Shown here one piece after another: positions 8,074-18,049 of a DNA stretch of 64,000 nt. The DNA is from Stappia sp. (GTDB lineage: Bacteria > Pseudomonadota > Alphaproteobacteria > Rhizobiales > Stappiaceae): contig NZ_CP157793.1 of the NCBI RefSeq assembly GCF_040110915.1, positions 3,174,939-3,238,938 of the forward strand, in the 5' to 3' direction. Position 1 is the first letter of the stretch. Each line of letters opens with the position of its first letter. Under the pieces are notes generated by a model. That model was not told where the DNA came from. It did not search any database and was given only the letters and a program-made list of their open reading frames with translations. The translations under genes and the position numbers were made by a program.

Positions 8074-9624
8074 ATGACGATCGAAACCGCCATCTCGCAG
8101 AAGGAGGTGCAGCCGTCGGCTGCACCGCCCCTGCTGCAGACCGTCGCGGTCACCAAGGACTATCCCGGCGTGCGGGCGCTCGACGGCGTGTCCTTCGACC
8201 TCAGGGCGGGCGAGGTGCATGTGCTGTTCGGCGAGAACGGCGCGGGCAAGTCGACGCTGATCTCCATTCTCGCGGGCGCCAACACGCCGACCGCCGGGCA
8301 CCTGCGGCTGCGCGGCGCGGAGGTGACGCTCCATTCCGTGCATGACGCGCGGGCCTATGGCATTTCCGCCGTGTTCCAGGAGTTTTCGCTCATTCCGCAG
8401 ATGAGCGTGGAGGAAAACCTCTTCCTCGGCGCCGAACACACCCGCGGCGGGCTGATCGACCGGGCCCGGATGCGCCGCGAGGCGACCGAGATCCTCGACG
8501 AGCTCGGCTTCGCCCTGCGCCCGGAGCGGCGCGTCGACCATCTGACGCGCGCCGAGCAGCAGATGGTGGAGATCGCCAAGGCGTTCCGCTCCGACCTGTC
8601 GGTGCTGATCCTCGACGAGCCCACCGCCTCGCTCACCAATCACGAGACCGACCATCTGTTCGAGCTGATCGAAAAGCTCACCGCACGCGGTGTCGGCATC
8701 GTCTACATCACCCACCGCATGGCCGAGATCCGCCGGATCGCCGACCGCATCACCGTGCTGCGCGACGGCCGCTACATCGACACGGTCGATGCGCAGACGG
8801 TCAGCGAGGACGATCTGGTCCGGTTGATGACCGGCCGGGTGGTCGGCAGCATCTTCCCGGAGCTCCGTCTTCCCCCGCCCGGGCCCACGGTGCTCGAAAT
8901 CGACGGCCTGACCACCGAGGACGACACCGTCGTCGACGTGTCGATGCGCGTGCGCGCCGGCGAGATCGTCGGCATGGCCGGCCTTGTCGGCTCCGGCAAG
9001 TCGGAGCTCATGCAGGCCTGTTTCGGCGCGCGCGCCATCGCGCGCGGCCGCGTGCGTCTCAAGGATCGCGACGTCACGGGTCACAGCCCGAGGCAGAATA
9101 TCCGCGACGGCTTTCTCTACCTGCCTTCCGACCGGCGCACGGAAGGGCTGATGATGATGCGCTCGGTGCGCGAGAACGTGGCGCTCGCCTCGCTCGACAT
9201 CGCCCCCTTCTCGCACGGTCCGCTGCTCGACCGTGCCGGCGAGCGGCGCAAGGTCGCCGAGCTTGCCGGGCGGCTCAATCTCTCGCCGCCGCGCATCGAA
9301 CGGATGGTGGAGCACTTTTCCGGCGGCAATCAGCAAAAGGCGATGCTCGCCCGCAGCCTGACGCGCGCCTATGACCTGATCGTCTTCGACGAACCCACCG
9401 TCGGCGTCGACGTCGGCACCCGCGCCTCGATCTACGAGTTCATCGTCGAGCTGGCGAAATCCGGCGTCGCGATCGTGCTGATCTCGTCCGACCTGCCCGA
9501 AATCCTGCATCTGACCACGCGCGCCTACGTCTTCTATCGCGGCCGCGCGCAGGCCGAACTTCCGGCCGACCAACTCACGGAGGAAAACGTGTTGGCCCAT
9601 TTCTTCGAACGGGAGGACGCGTGA
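8074..9624 (+). CDS. Ribose-type ABC transporter ATP-binding protein (two ABC domains)
   Basis: This 516-residue tandem ATPase is of the RbsA/MglA type. Domain 1 has Walker A GENGAGKST and Walker B LILDEPTASL with a modified signature (LTRAEQQMVEIAKA). Domain 2 has a variant P-loop GLVGSGKSE, a canonical signature FSGGNQQKAM and Walker B IVFDEPTVGVD. The altered second P-loop is normal in this family. It energises import through the permease encoded next, with the TorT-like protein as receptor. The stop overlaps the permease start region, so the two are coupled. Confidence 0.95.
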   Translation: MTIETAISQKEVQPSAAPPLLQTVAVTKDYPGVRALDGVSFDLRAGEVHVLFGENGAGKSTLISILAGANTPTAGHLRLRGAEVTLHSVHDARAYGISAVFQEFSLIPQMSVEENLFLGAEHTRGGLIDRARMRREATEILDELGFALRPERRVDHLTRAEQQMVEIAKAFRSDLSVLILDEPTASLTNHETDHLFELIEKLTARGVGIVYITHRMAEIRRIADRITVLRDGRYIDTVDAQTVSEDDLVRLMTGRVVGSIFPELRLPPPGPTVLEIDGLTTEDDTVVDVSMRVRAGEIVGMAGLVGSGKSELMQACFGARAIARGRVRLKDRDVTGHSPRQNIRDGFLYLPSDRRTEGLMMMRSVRENVALASLDIAPFSHGPLLDRAGERRKVAELAGRLNLSPPRIERMVEHFSGGNQQKAMLARSLTRAYDLIVFDEPTVGVDVGTRASIYEFIVELAKSGVAIVLISSDLPEILHLTTRAYVFYRGRAQAELPADQLTEENVLAHFFEREDA

Positions 9625-10667
9625 TGGCGGACAATACCGCACACCCAGCCGCACCCGCGCCGGCACGAAAGACCGGCGGCGCCGGCGACCTCCTCAAGCG
9701 CCTCTTCGTGCGCCTCGGCATCCTGCCCTTCCTGCTGGTGATCGCGATTGTCGTCTTCACCCTGCTGTCGGACAATTTTCTGACACCGCGCAACCTGATG
9801 AACGTCCTGCGCCAGTCGGTCTATCTGATGATCGTCTCGCTGGGGCAGATGCTGGCGCTCCTGACCGGCGGCTTCGACCTCTCCGTCGGCACCATCCTGG
9901 CGCTGTCCTCGGTGGTCGGGGCGCTGACCATGTCGTCGGTCTACGCGCTGTTTCCGGAGATGGCCGGCATGGCGATTGCCGTGGGCTGCGTCGCGGGCAT
10001 CGCGGCGGGCGTGTCCATCGGCATGGTCAACGGGCTCGGCGTCGCCTTCTTCAACGTCTCGCCCTTCATGATGTCGCTCGGCATGGCCTCGGTCGGCTTC
10101 GGCATCGCGCTCTATCTGACCGGCGGCGTGCCCGTCTACGGCATGCCGCAGGCCTTCGGCGACATCTTCGGCTTCGGCTCGCTGTTCGGGATCGCGACCC
10201 CCGTCTATGTCGCCGCCCTTCTGGTGCTGGGGCTCTACGCCTTCCTCTACTGGACGCCGCAGGGCCGCTATTTCTACGCCGTCGGCGGCAACGCCAAGGC
10301 GGCCTCGCTGTCGGGCATCAACACCGGGGGCACGCTGTTCCTGACCTACACGCTGTGCGCCTTCTTCGCCGCCGTGTCGGGGATGCTGCTGACGGCGCGC
10401 CTCGACACGGGCGAGGCGAACATCGGCGCCTCCATGCCGCTGGAATCCATCGCGGCCTGCGTGATCGCCGGCGTCAGCCTGCGCGGCGGCGTCGGGCGGC
10501 TGGAAAACGTCGTGCTCGGCGCGCTGTTCATCGGCCTGGTGCAGAACGGCATGAACCTGGCGCGCATCGAATCCTACCTGCAAACCGTGGTGCTCGGCAC
10601 CCTGCTGATCCTTGCGGTGATCGCGGACCAGATCCGTCTGCGCTACGTCGCATCGCTGAAAGACTGA
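9624..10667 (+). CDS. Ribose-type ABC transporter permease
   Basis: This is an RbsC-like inner-membrane protein of about 347 residues with many hydrophobic segments and the family signature LLTGGFDLSVGTILALSSVV. Other landmarks are GNAKAASLSGINT and VIAGVSLRGGVGRLENV. I take the ATG at 9624, overlapping the ATPase stop as TGATG and placed 7 nt after GGAGG; a GTG at 9621 would be only 4 nt from it. The protein forms the channel for the solute bound by the TorT-like protein. It is followed after 14 bp by pxpA, so import and metabolism are probably co-transcribed. Confidence 0.94.
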   Translation: MADNTAHPAAPAPARKTGGAGDLLKRLFVRLGILPFLLVIAIVVFTLLSDNFLTPRNLMNVLRQSVYLMIVSLGQMLALLTGGFDLSVGTILALSSVVGALTMSSVYALFPEMAGMAIAVGCVAGIAAGVSIGMVNGLGVAFFNVSPFMMSLGMASVGFGIALYLTGGVPVYGMPQAFGDIFGFGSLFGIATPVYVAALLVLGLYAFLYWTPQGRYFYAVGGNAKAASLSGINTGGTLFLTYTLCAFFAAVSGMLLTARLDTGEANIGASMPLESIAACVIAGVSLRGGVGRLENVVLGALFIGLVQNGMNLARIESYLQTVVLGTLLILAVIADQIRLRYVASLKD

Positions 10668-10681
10668 GGAGAACCGCCAAG

Positions 10682-11410
10682 ATGCCAGTCGACATCAACT
10701 GCGACATGGGCGAGAGCTTCGGGCTCTACAAGATGGGCGACGATGCGGCGATCATGCCCTTCATCACCCAGGCCAATGTCGCCTGCGGCTTCCACGGATC
10801 GGACCCCAACCACATGCGCGCCACCGTCGAGCTCGCACGCCGGCACGGGGTCAAGGTGGGCGCGCATTTCTCCCTGCCCGACCTGCCGGGCTTCGGGCGT
10901 CGCGAAATGAAGATCGACCGCGCGGAGATGGCCAATATCGTCCTCTATCAGATCGGCGCCCTGAAGGGGTTTCTCGACGCGGAAGGCCTGACGCTGTCGC
11001 ATCTCAAGCCGCATGGCGCGCTCTACGGCATGGCCGCGCGCATGGAGCACATCGCCGAGGCGATTGCCGACGCCGCCGAGGTCTACGGCGTTCCGGTGCT
11101 CGGACTGGCCGGCACGCTGCACGAGGAGATCTATACCGCGCGGGGCATCGGGTTTCTCGCCGAGTTCTTCGCCGATCTCGACTATGACGACGACGGCCGG
11201 CTGATCATCACCCGCGAACACGACGCCGTCGACCCCGACCATGCGGCGCGCCGCGCGGTGGCCGCCGTGCGCGACGGGCGGATCGAGTCCGTCAACGGCA
11301 CGCCGCTCACCGTGCGCGCCGAAACCATCTGCGTCCATTCCGACACGCCGAACGCCGTCGAGATCGCCCGCGCGGTCCACGCGGCGGTCGGCGAGATCGC
11401 GGCCGCCTGA
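10682..11410 (+). CDS. pxpA: 5-oxoprolinase subunit A (LamB/YcsF family)
   Basis: The start at ATG 10682 after AGGAGAAC gives 242 residues, the normal length for the family. The N-terminus carries the hallmark VDINCDMGESFG, followed by ANVACGFHGSDP and VGAHFSLPDLPGFGRR, which hold the predicted metal-site histidines and aspartates. PxpA works with PxpB and PxpC in ATP-dependent opening of 5-oxoproline (pyroglutamate). Here a biotin carrier and biotin carboxylase sit between pxpA and pxpBC, so the real substrate may be another lactam or amide that is carboxylated first. The gene lies directly behind the ABC permease gene. Confidence 0.9.
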   Translation: MPVDINCDMGESFGLYKMGDDAAIMPFITQANVACGFHGSDPNHMRATVELARRHGVKVGAHFSLPDLPGFGRREMKIDRAEMANIVLYQIGALKGFLDAEGLTLSHLKPHGALYGMAARMEHIAEAIADAAEVYGVPVLGLAGTLHEEIYTARGIGFLAEFFADLDYDDDGRLIITREHDAVDPDHAARRAVAAVRDGRIESVNGTPLTVRAETICVHSDTPNAVEIARAVHAAVGEIAAA

Positions 11411-11454
11411 CACACGCCATCCCGGACACACACCAATCCCAGGAGGAGACCAAA

Positions 11455-11694
11455 ATGGCCAAGCACGAGGTGAAATCCCCCATCCCCGGCACCTTCTACC
11501 GCAAGCCCGCGCCGGATCAGCCCCCCTTCAAGGAGGTGGGCGACGCGATCGCCAAGGGCGACACCATCGGCCTCGTTGAGGTGATGAAGACCTTCCACGA
11601 GGTCAAGGCCGATGCAGACGGGACCGCGAGCGCCTTTCCCATCGGCGATGCCGAGCCGGTGATGGCCGGGCAGACCGTCCTCGAACTCGACTGA
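11455..11694 (+). CDS. Biotin carboxyl carrier protein
   Basis: This is a 79-residue stand-alone biotinyl domain. The biotin attachment site is VEVMKTF with lysine 45, and the flanking barrel strands (KSPIPGTFYRKP, GDTIGLVE, VMAGQTVLELD) are complete. It lacks the long Ala/Pro N-terminal extension of the housekeeping AccB, so it is probably dedicated to this pathway. The start ATG has AGGAGGAG in front. It shuttles carboxyl groups from the biotin carboxylase encoded 8 bp downstream to a carboxyl acceptor, presumably handled by the PxpB/PxpC pair. Confidence 0.92.
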   Translation: MAKHEVKSPIPGTFYRKPAPDQPPFKEVGDAIAKGDTIGLVEVMKTFHEVKADADGTASAFPIGDAEPVMAGQTVLELD

Positions 11695-11702
11695 GGGCGC
11701 CC

Positions 11703-13093
<1,391 letters not shown>

Positions 13094-13097
<4 letters not shown>

Positions 13098-13969
13098 GTA
13101 GCCGATACACCTATGGCGGCGACGAGCACATCTTCGTCGAAGTCGACGAGGCGATGTCGCTCGAGGCGTTCTTCGTCAGCCTGTCGATGACGAACGCCGT
13201 GCGCGAGGCCAACATCAAGGGCGTCACCGAGATCTGCCCGGCCAATGCCTCGTTCCAGATCAAGTTCGACCCGGACGTGATTGCGCCGGACGACCTGATG
13301 GCGGAACTGAAGCGCCTGGAGGCGACCGCCGAGAGCGCCGAGCCGGTGCTCGACACGCGGATCGTCGAGATCCCGGTCTACTATCAGGACCCGTGGACGC
13401 ACGAGACGCTGATGCGCTTCCGCGAGCGGCACCAGGACCCGAATGCGACCGACATCGAATATGCCGCGCGCATCAACGGCTACGACACGGTCGACGACTT
13501 CATCAAGGCCCACTCCGGCGCCCCGTGGTTCGTCTCCATGGTCGGCTTCGTCTCGGGCCTGCCGTTCCTCTACCAGATGGTCGAGCGGGCGCGGCAGATC
13601 CAGGTGCCCAAGTACCTGCGTCCGCGCACCGACACGCCGCGCCTCACGGTCGGCTACGGCGGCAGCTTCTCCTGCATCTATTCGGTGCGCGGCGCCGGCG
13701 GCTACCAGATGTTCGGCATCACGCCGATGCCGATCTTCGATCCGCAGCAGGAGGTGTCCTACCTCAAGGACTTCATGGTGTTCTTCAAGCCGGGCGACAT
13801 CGTCCGCTTCAAGCCGATCACCCGCGAGGAGTACGACGCGGCGGTGGAGGAGGTCCAGGCCAACACCTTCCGCCCGCGCATCCGCAACGTCCGCTTCTCG
13901 CTGGACGACTTCAACGCGGACATCGACGGCACCAACGCCAAGCTGATGGAGGCCCTCTATGCCGATTAA
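13094..13969 (+). CDS. pxpB: 5-oxoprolinase subunit B (KipI/allophanate hydrolase subunit 1 family)
   Basis: The ATG at 13094 overlaps the accC stop; the product is 291 residues. The C-terminal two thirds match the KipI-like family (IPVYYQ, VSMVGFVSGLPFLYQM, RVPKYLRP-like VPKYLRPRTDTPRL, VGYGGSFSCIYSVRGAGGYQ). Members pair with PxpC-type proteins in ATP-dependent amide or lactam hydrolysis. The N-terminal ~90 residues also fit the family's ferredoxin-like domain. The protein probably forms a complex with the PxpC protein; the two genes overlap by 11 nt. Confidence 0.9.
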
Positions 13970-14933
13970 CGTGATCTCCTCCGGCATCGCCACCTCTATC
14001 CAGGACATGGGGCGGCCGGGCTATTACCACCTCGGCATCCCGATGGGCGGTGCCATGGATCGCCTCTCCTTGCGCGCGGCGAACCTGCTCGTCGGCAACC
14101 CGGAGGACGCCGCCGGTCTGGAATGCGTGTTCGTCGGACCGGAGCTGGAGTTCACCGAGGACGCCATGGTCGCCGTGTGCGGCGCAGAGCTGCCGCCGAA
14201 GGTGGACGGCGAGGCGCGCGAGACCTGGACCGCCTTCCCGGTCAAGGCCGGTCAGGTGCTGTCCTTCGACTTCCTGAAGGCGGGCGCGCGCGCCTACATC
14301 GCGATCTCGGGGGGCATCAACACCCCGCCGATGCTCGGCAGCCGCTCGACCTACGCCATCGGCGCGCTCGGCGGCGTGGAGGGACGCAACGTGCAGCCGG
14401 GCGACACCCTGCCGCTCGGAACGCCGGCCCGCACGGCGCGCGCGGGCGCGCAGGTGGCGGCGGACCTGCGGCGCGCGCCGGGCAACCCGGCGGAACTGCG
14501 CGTGCTGCCCGGTCTCTACTGGCACCGCATCACGGAAGCCGCGCAGCGCGACTTCTTCGAGGACACCTGGAAGGTGGCCAACGAAGCGGACCGCATGGGC
14601 TATCGTTTCCAGGGCGGGCGCAAGCTGGAGTTCGTGCCGCGCGAACAGCCCTTCGGCGCCGGCGCGGACCCCTCCAACATCACCGACGCCTGCTACCCCT
14701 ACGGCTCGGTCCAGGTGCCGAGCGGCACCGAACCGATCGTTCTGCACCGCGACGCGGTGTCGGGCGGGGGCTACTTCATGATCGGGACGGTGATCTCGGC
14801 GGACATGGATCTGATCGGCCAGTTGCAGCCGCACACGCCGACCCGCTTCGTGAAGGTCGACATGGAAACGGCACTGGCCGCCCGCCACGCGCGCGCCCGC
14901 ACGCTGGACGCGATCCGCGCGGCCCTTGCCTGA
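13959..14933 (+). CDS. pxpC: 5-oxoprolinase subunit C (biotin-dependent carboxyltransferase family)
   Basis: This 324-residue protein of the KipA/allophanate hydrolase subunit 2 family has the signature N-terminus GIATSIQDMGRPGYYHLGIP and GGAMDRLSLRAANLLVGN. It also has AISGGINTPPMLGSRSTYAIGALGG and the C-terminal SGGGYFMIGTVISADMDLIGQ. In databases such proteins are called either 5-oxoprolinase subunit C or biotin-dependent carboxyltransferase. The presence of biotin carrier and carboxylase genes in this operon makes the second reading more attractive here. It is the last gene of the ABC/oxoprolinase operon, 127 bp before the cupin gene. Confidence 0.9.
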   Translation: MPINVISSGIATSIQDMGRPGYYHLGIPMGGAMDRLSLRAANLLVGNPEDAAGLECVFVGPELEFTEDAMVAVCGAELPPKVDGEARETWTAFPVKAGQVLSFDFLKAGARAYIAISGGINTPPMLGSRSTYAIGALGGVEGRNVQPGDTLPLGTPARTARAGAQVAADLRRAPGNPAELRVLPGLYWHRITEAAQRDFFEDTWKVANEADRMGYRFQGGRKLEFVPREQPFGAGADPSNITDACYPYGSVQVPSGTEPIVLHRDAVSGGGYFMIGTVISADMDLIGQLQPHTPTRFVKVDMETALAARHARARTLDAIRAALA

Positions 14934-15060
14934 ACCGCGCGCCTGACGCCACGATGAGACGCACGGCGGCGGCCGGACCGGTCGCCGCCGCTTGCACAAC
15001 CGGCCCGCGACAGCGTCGGAAGGGCGTGAAGACGGCATCAGGACAGGGAGCAACGCGATC

Positions 15061-15396
15061 ATGTGCGACACATCGGCCAACAGCACATCGGACGGCACAG
15101 CCACCCAAGGCACGGCCCGCGGTACCGTGCTCATCGAGAACGCCCGCACGCGGGTGACAGAGTGGCGGTTTCCGGCGAAAGGCGACAACACGGGCTGGCA
15201 CACCCACGCCCATGACTACGTGGTGGTCCCGCTCTTCGACGGCGAGCTGGAGCTGCACGAGCCCGGCGGCGTCACGCATCGCGCCCAGCTGAAGACCGGC
15301 GTGCCGTACTTCCGCACTCTCGGCGTCGAACACGACGTGATCAACGCCAACGACTTCGAATGCGCCTTCATCGAGGTCGAGTTCCTCGAAAGCTGA
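15061..15396 (+). CDS. Small cupin-domain protein
   Basis: The start at ATG 15061 has AGGGAG 13 nt upstream, giving 111 residues. The single cupin barrel has the metal-binding motif WHTHAHDYVVVPL and a second-motif region around FRTLGVEHDVIN. The isolated conserved histidines suggest a metal-dependent enzyme or a ligand-binding protein, but nothing indicates the substrate. It follows the pxp operon in the same direction after 127 bp, so it may be its last member or independently expressed. Confidence 0.85.
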   Translation: MCDTSANSTSDGTATQGTARGTVLIENARTRVTEWRFPAKGDNTGWHTHAHDYVVVPLFDGELELHEPGGVTHRAQLKTGVPYFRTLGVEHDVINANDFECAFIEVEFLES

Positions 15397-15434
15397 CCGC
15401 CCCGCGCGCCCGGCCGTCATTCGCAAAGCATAAA

Positions 15435-15504
15435 GCCCCGCCGTGATATCGATCCGCGGTCACTTGCGGGATCGCACGGCCCCTGCGGCACCGAACGGCG
15501 GGGC
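15435..15504 (+). promoter_or_regulatory. Structured leader before the acyltransferase gene
   Basis: Two mutually exclusive pairings are visible. GCCCCGCCGT (15435-15444) is perfectly complementary to ACGGCGGGGC (15495-15504), which ends 3 nt before the ATG and would cover the only G-rich ribosome-binding candidate. Alternatively GCCGTG (15440-15445) pairs with CACGGC (15475-15480) and closes an inner stem CGATCCGC/GCGGGATCG (15450-15457 with 15466-15474), leaving the start region free. This could be a translational switch or simply a GC-rich hairpin. Confidence 0.4.
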
Positions 15505-15507
15505 ATC

Positions 15508-16656
15508 ATGAGACTACCTTCGGAACTCGCGCGCAGAGACAATAATTTCAATGCCCTGCGCATGCTCGGCGCCGTCGCGATCGTCTTCGCGCACGGCTAC
15601 AACATCACCAGCGGCCGGGTCGAGAGCGAGGACCCCGTCGAAGCCCTGGTCTATGCGAGCGGGTTTCGCGCGCTCGACCTGTTCTTCATCTTCAGCGGGT
15701 TTCTGGTGACCGCCAGCCTGTTGCAACGACGCGACGGCGTGCGGTTCTGGGTGTCCCGGGGCCTGCGCCTGTTCCCCGCGCTTCTGGTGGTCAGCGTCGC
15801 GATTGTGGTTGTGATCGGCCCTCTCAACACCGACCTTCCGCTCGCCGACTATGTCCTGAGCGGCGAGACCTGGCTGTATCCGCTGGTCACCGGGCTGACC
15901 ACCTATCCGGACATGCCGTTGCCGGGGGTGTTCGAAGCCCAGCCCGTCGCCGGTGCGGTGAATGTGCTGATCTGGACCCTGCGCTACGAATTGATCCTTT
16001 ACGCAGGTGTCTTTCTGGCGTTCTGCTGCGGTCTCCTGACACATGAGCGCGCATTCGCCGCCGCTTTCGCGGTCCTTCTGCTGTCCTATGGCGCGCTGAC
16101 GTCTCTGACCGACCTGCGCGACCAGATCGCCTTTGTCGATCACGCGGCGCATTTTTCGGTCAGCTTCGCCTTCGGTGCGTTCGTCTGGGTGTTTCGCCGG
16201 GTCATTCCCCTGTCAGCGGGTCTGATGCTTGCGGGCTGGGCCGGCGCCTGGCTGCTCGCCGGCACGCCCCTGTCGGACCTCGCGCGCATTGCAGCGGCCG
16301 GCTACAGCTTCTTCTGGCTGGCGTTCCTGCCGGCGGGGTGGCTGCGGCGCTACAACCGTCTGGGCGACTATTCCTACGGGCTCTACATCGTGCACTGGCC
16401 CATCGCCCAGACGCTGCATGCCAACGTCCCGGACCTGCCTCCGGTCCTGATCGGGCTGTCCAGCCTCGCCCTCTCGCTGCCGCTCGCCGTGGCGAGCTGG
16501 CATGTCGTGGAAAAGCCCTGCCTGGCATGCGTCGACGATGTCACCCGCCTGGTGAAACGCGCGGTCTCACGCCCAAGCGGGACCGAAGCCGCGGCCGAGG
16601 CGCTCCCCCCGCGAACGCGGCCCGCCGATCCCGCACTCCCTTCCCGCAAAACCTGA
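15508..16656 (+). CDS. Acyltransferase-3 family membrane protein (OafA/YrhL type)
   Basis: This 382-residue polytopic membrane protein has about ten hydrophobic helices. The N-terminus has NNFNALRMLGAVAIVFAHGYN with the catalytic-type histidine of the family, followed by ALDLFFIFSGFLVTASLL. Near the end, GDYSYGLYIVHWPIAQTLH is the conserved late-helix block. Family members transfer acetyl or other acyl groups to surface polysaccharides or lipids. The soluble tail after residue ~350 is Ala/Pro/Arg-rich and probably cytoplasmic. It converges on the type I secretion genes with a 42-bp gap. Confidence 0.92.
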   Translation: MRLPSELARRDNNFNALRMLGAVAIVFAHGYNITSGRVESEDPVEALVYASGFRALDLFFIFSGFLVTASLLQRRDGVRFWVSRGLRLFPALLVVSVAIVVVIGPLNTDLPLADYVLSGETWLYPLVTGLTTYPDMPLPGVFEAQPVAGAVNVLIWTLRYELILYAGVFLAFCCGLLTHERAFAAAFAVLLLSYGALTSLTDLRDQIAFVDHAAHFSVSFAFGAFVWVFRRVIPLSAGLMLAGWAGAWLLAGTPLSDLARIAAAGYSFFWLAFLPAGWLRRYNRLGDYSYGLYIVHWPIAQTLHANVPDLPPVLIGLSSLALSLPLAVASWHVVEKPCLACVDDVTRLVKRAVSRPSGTEAAAEALPPRTRPADPALPSRKT

Positions 16657-16698
16657 GGCAACGGCTCGCCCTGAGCGGATGCGATGGGTGCTGCACCC

Positions 16699-18048
16699 TC
16701 ACCTTTCCCGGAAGGCGTGGGCGATCTGATCGGTGAGCGGTTTGACGAGATAGGAGAGCACGGTGCGGTCCTGCGTGGTGAGGAACACCTCGACCGGCAT
16801 GCCGGGCACCAGCGCCCTCCCCGACAGGCGGACAAGTTCGTCCTCGGCGATCGCAAGCCGGGCGGTGTAAAAGGTCAGGCCCGTCGTCTCGTCGCGGCTG
16901 AGATCGGGCGAGACGGTCAGGAGCGTCGCGGCGAGTTCCGGCGTCGTGCGCTGATCGAAGCTCGGGAAGCGCACCCGCGCCGCCTGGCCCGGACCGATCT
17001 GGTCGATGTTGACCGGCGCCACCTGCGCCTCGATCACAAGCCCGTCCTCCTGCGGCACGATCAGCATCGCCGTCTCGCCGCCGGCCAGCACCCCGCCGAT
17101 CGTATGCACCGCCGACTGGTGCACCACACCGGAGCGCGGGGCGCGGATCTCGACCCGGCGCAACTGGTCCTCCGCCGCGATCTTCTGCTCCTCGAGCTGC
17201 GCGATGCGCCCGCGCACCTCCTGCAATTCGGTCAGCACTTCGGCCCGGCGCTCCTCCCCGAGCTGCAGGATCTGGATGCGCCGCTCGCTGATCGCCTCGC
17301 GCGCCTGGGCGATCTGCGCAATGAACCCGCCGCGCTCGCCGACGAGCCGCGCCCGGTCGCGCTTCAGCGCCGTGACCCGCGACTTCGCCACCAGCTTCTT
17401 GGCAAACAGCGCTTCCAGATCGGCCAATTCCTCCTCGATCAGCGCGATCTCCGCCGCCTTGCCGTCGCGCTGCGCCGCCAACCCCTCGATCTGGCGCTCG
17501 AACTGCACGATCTGCTCTTCCAGCTGACGTTTGCGGCCCGCGAGCGCCACCCGGCGCGCCGCAAACAGTGCCTGCTGGCTTTCCGCGATTTCGCGCCACA
17601 GATCGGCTTGCGCATCCGTTGGGACTGAGGACGGCGCGGCGAACACGACCTCTGCCGCCCCGGCCTGTTCCGCCGCAAGCCGCGCCTGCCGGGCGCCCAG
17701 TTCCAGCAACTGCTTGGTCACAACGGCAAGGTTCGCCCGCGTGACCGTATCGTCGAGCCGGATGAGCAGATCGCCCGCCACAACCGCATCGCCGTCCCGC
17801 ACGCGGATCTCCTGCACGATCCCGCCTTCCTGGTGCTGGACCTGCTTGACCTCGCTTTCGACAACCACCGTGCCGGTCGCCACCACCGCGCCGGCGATCT
17901 CCGCCATCGCCGCCCAGGCGCCCGCGCCGCCGACAAGCAACACGACCAGCGCCAGACCGACCGCCAGATTGCGCCGGATGCTCCTGCGAAGCACCCGGTC
18001 GCTGTCCGGCGATGTCGACCCCCGCTGCGGATCTTCCCTAGCCGCCAT
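16699..18048 (-). CDS. Type I secretion periplasmic adaptor (HlyD/PrtE family)
   Basis: The protein has 449 residues. One N-terminal transmembrane helix (LAVGLALVVLLVGGAGAWAA) is followed by a lipoyl-like half (VQHQEGGIVQEIRVRDGDAV) and a long alpha-helical hairpin rich in Glu/Arg/Ala (residues ~130-290). The second lipoyl half follows (IRAPRSGVVHQSAVHTIGGV), then a beta-barrel domain. It links the inner-membrane ABC exporter to a TolC-type outer-membrane channel. The gene starts 1 bp after the ABC exporter stop, so the two form an operon. No TolC or secreted RTX-type substrate gene is present in the window. Confidence 0.93.
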   Translation of the reverse strand: MAAREDPQRGSTSPDSDRVLRRSIRRNLAVGLALVVLLVGGAGAWAAMAEIAGAVVATGTVVVESEVKQVQHQEGGIVQEIRVRDGDAVVAGDLLIRLDDTVTRANLAVVTKQLLELGARQARLAAEQAGAAEVVFAAPSSVPTDAQADLWREIAESQQALFAARRVALAGRKRQLEEQIVQFERQIEGLAAQRDGKAAEIALIEEELADLEALFAKKLVAKSRVTALKRDRARLVGERGGFIAQIAQAREAISERRIQILQLGEERRAEVLTELQEVRGRIAQLEEQKIAAEDQLRRVEIRAPRSGVVHQSAVHTIGGVLAGGETAMLIVPQEDGLVIEAQVAPVNIDQIGPGQAARVRFPSFDQRTTPELAATLLTVSPDLSRDETTGLTFYTARLAIAEDELVRLSGRALVPGMPVEVFLTTQDRTVLSYLVKPLTDQIAHAFRER

Positions 18049-18049
18049 T

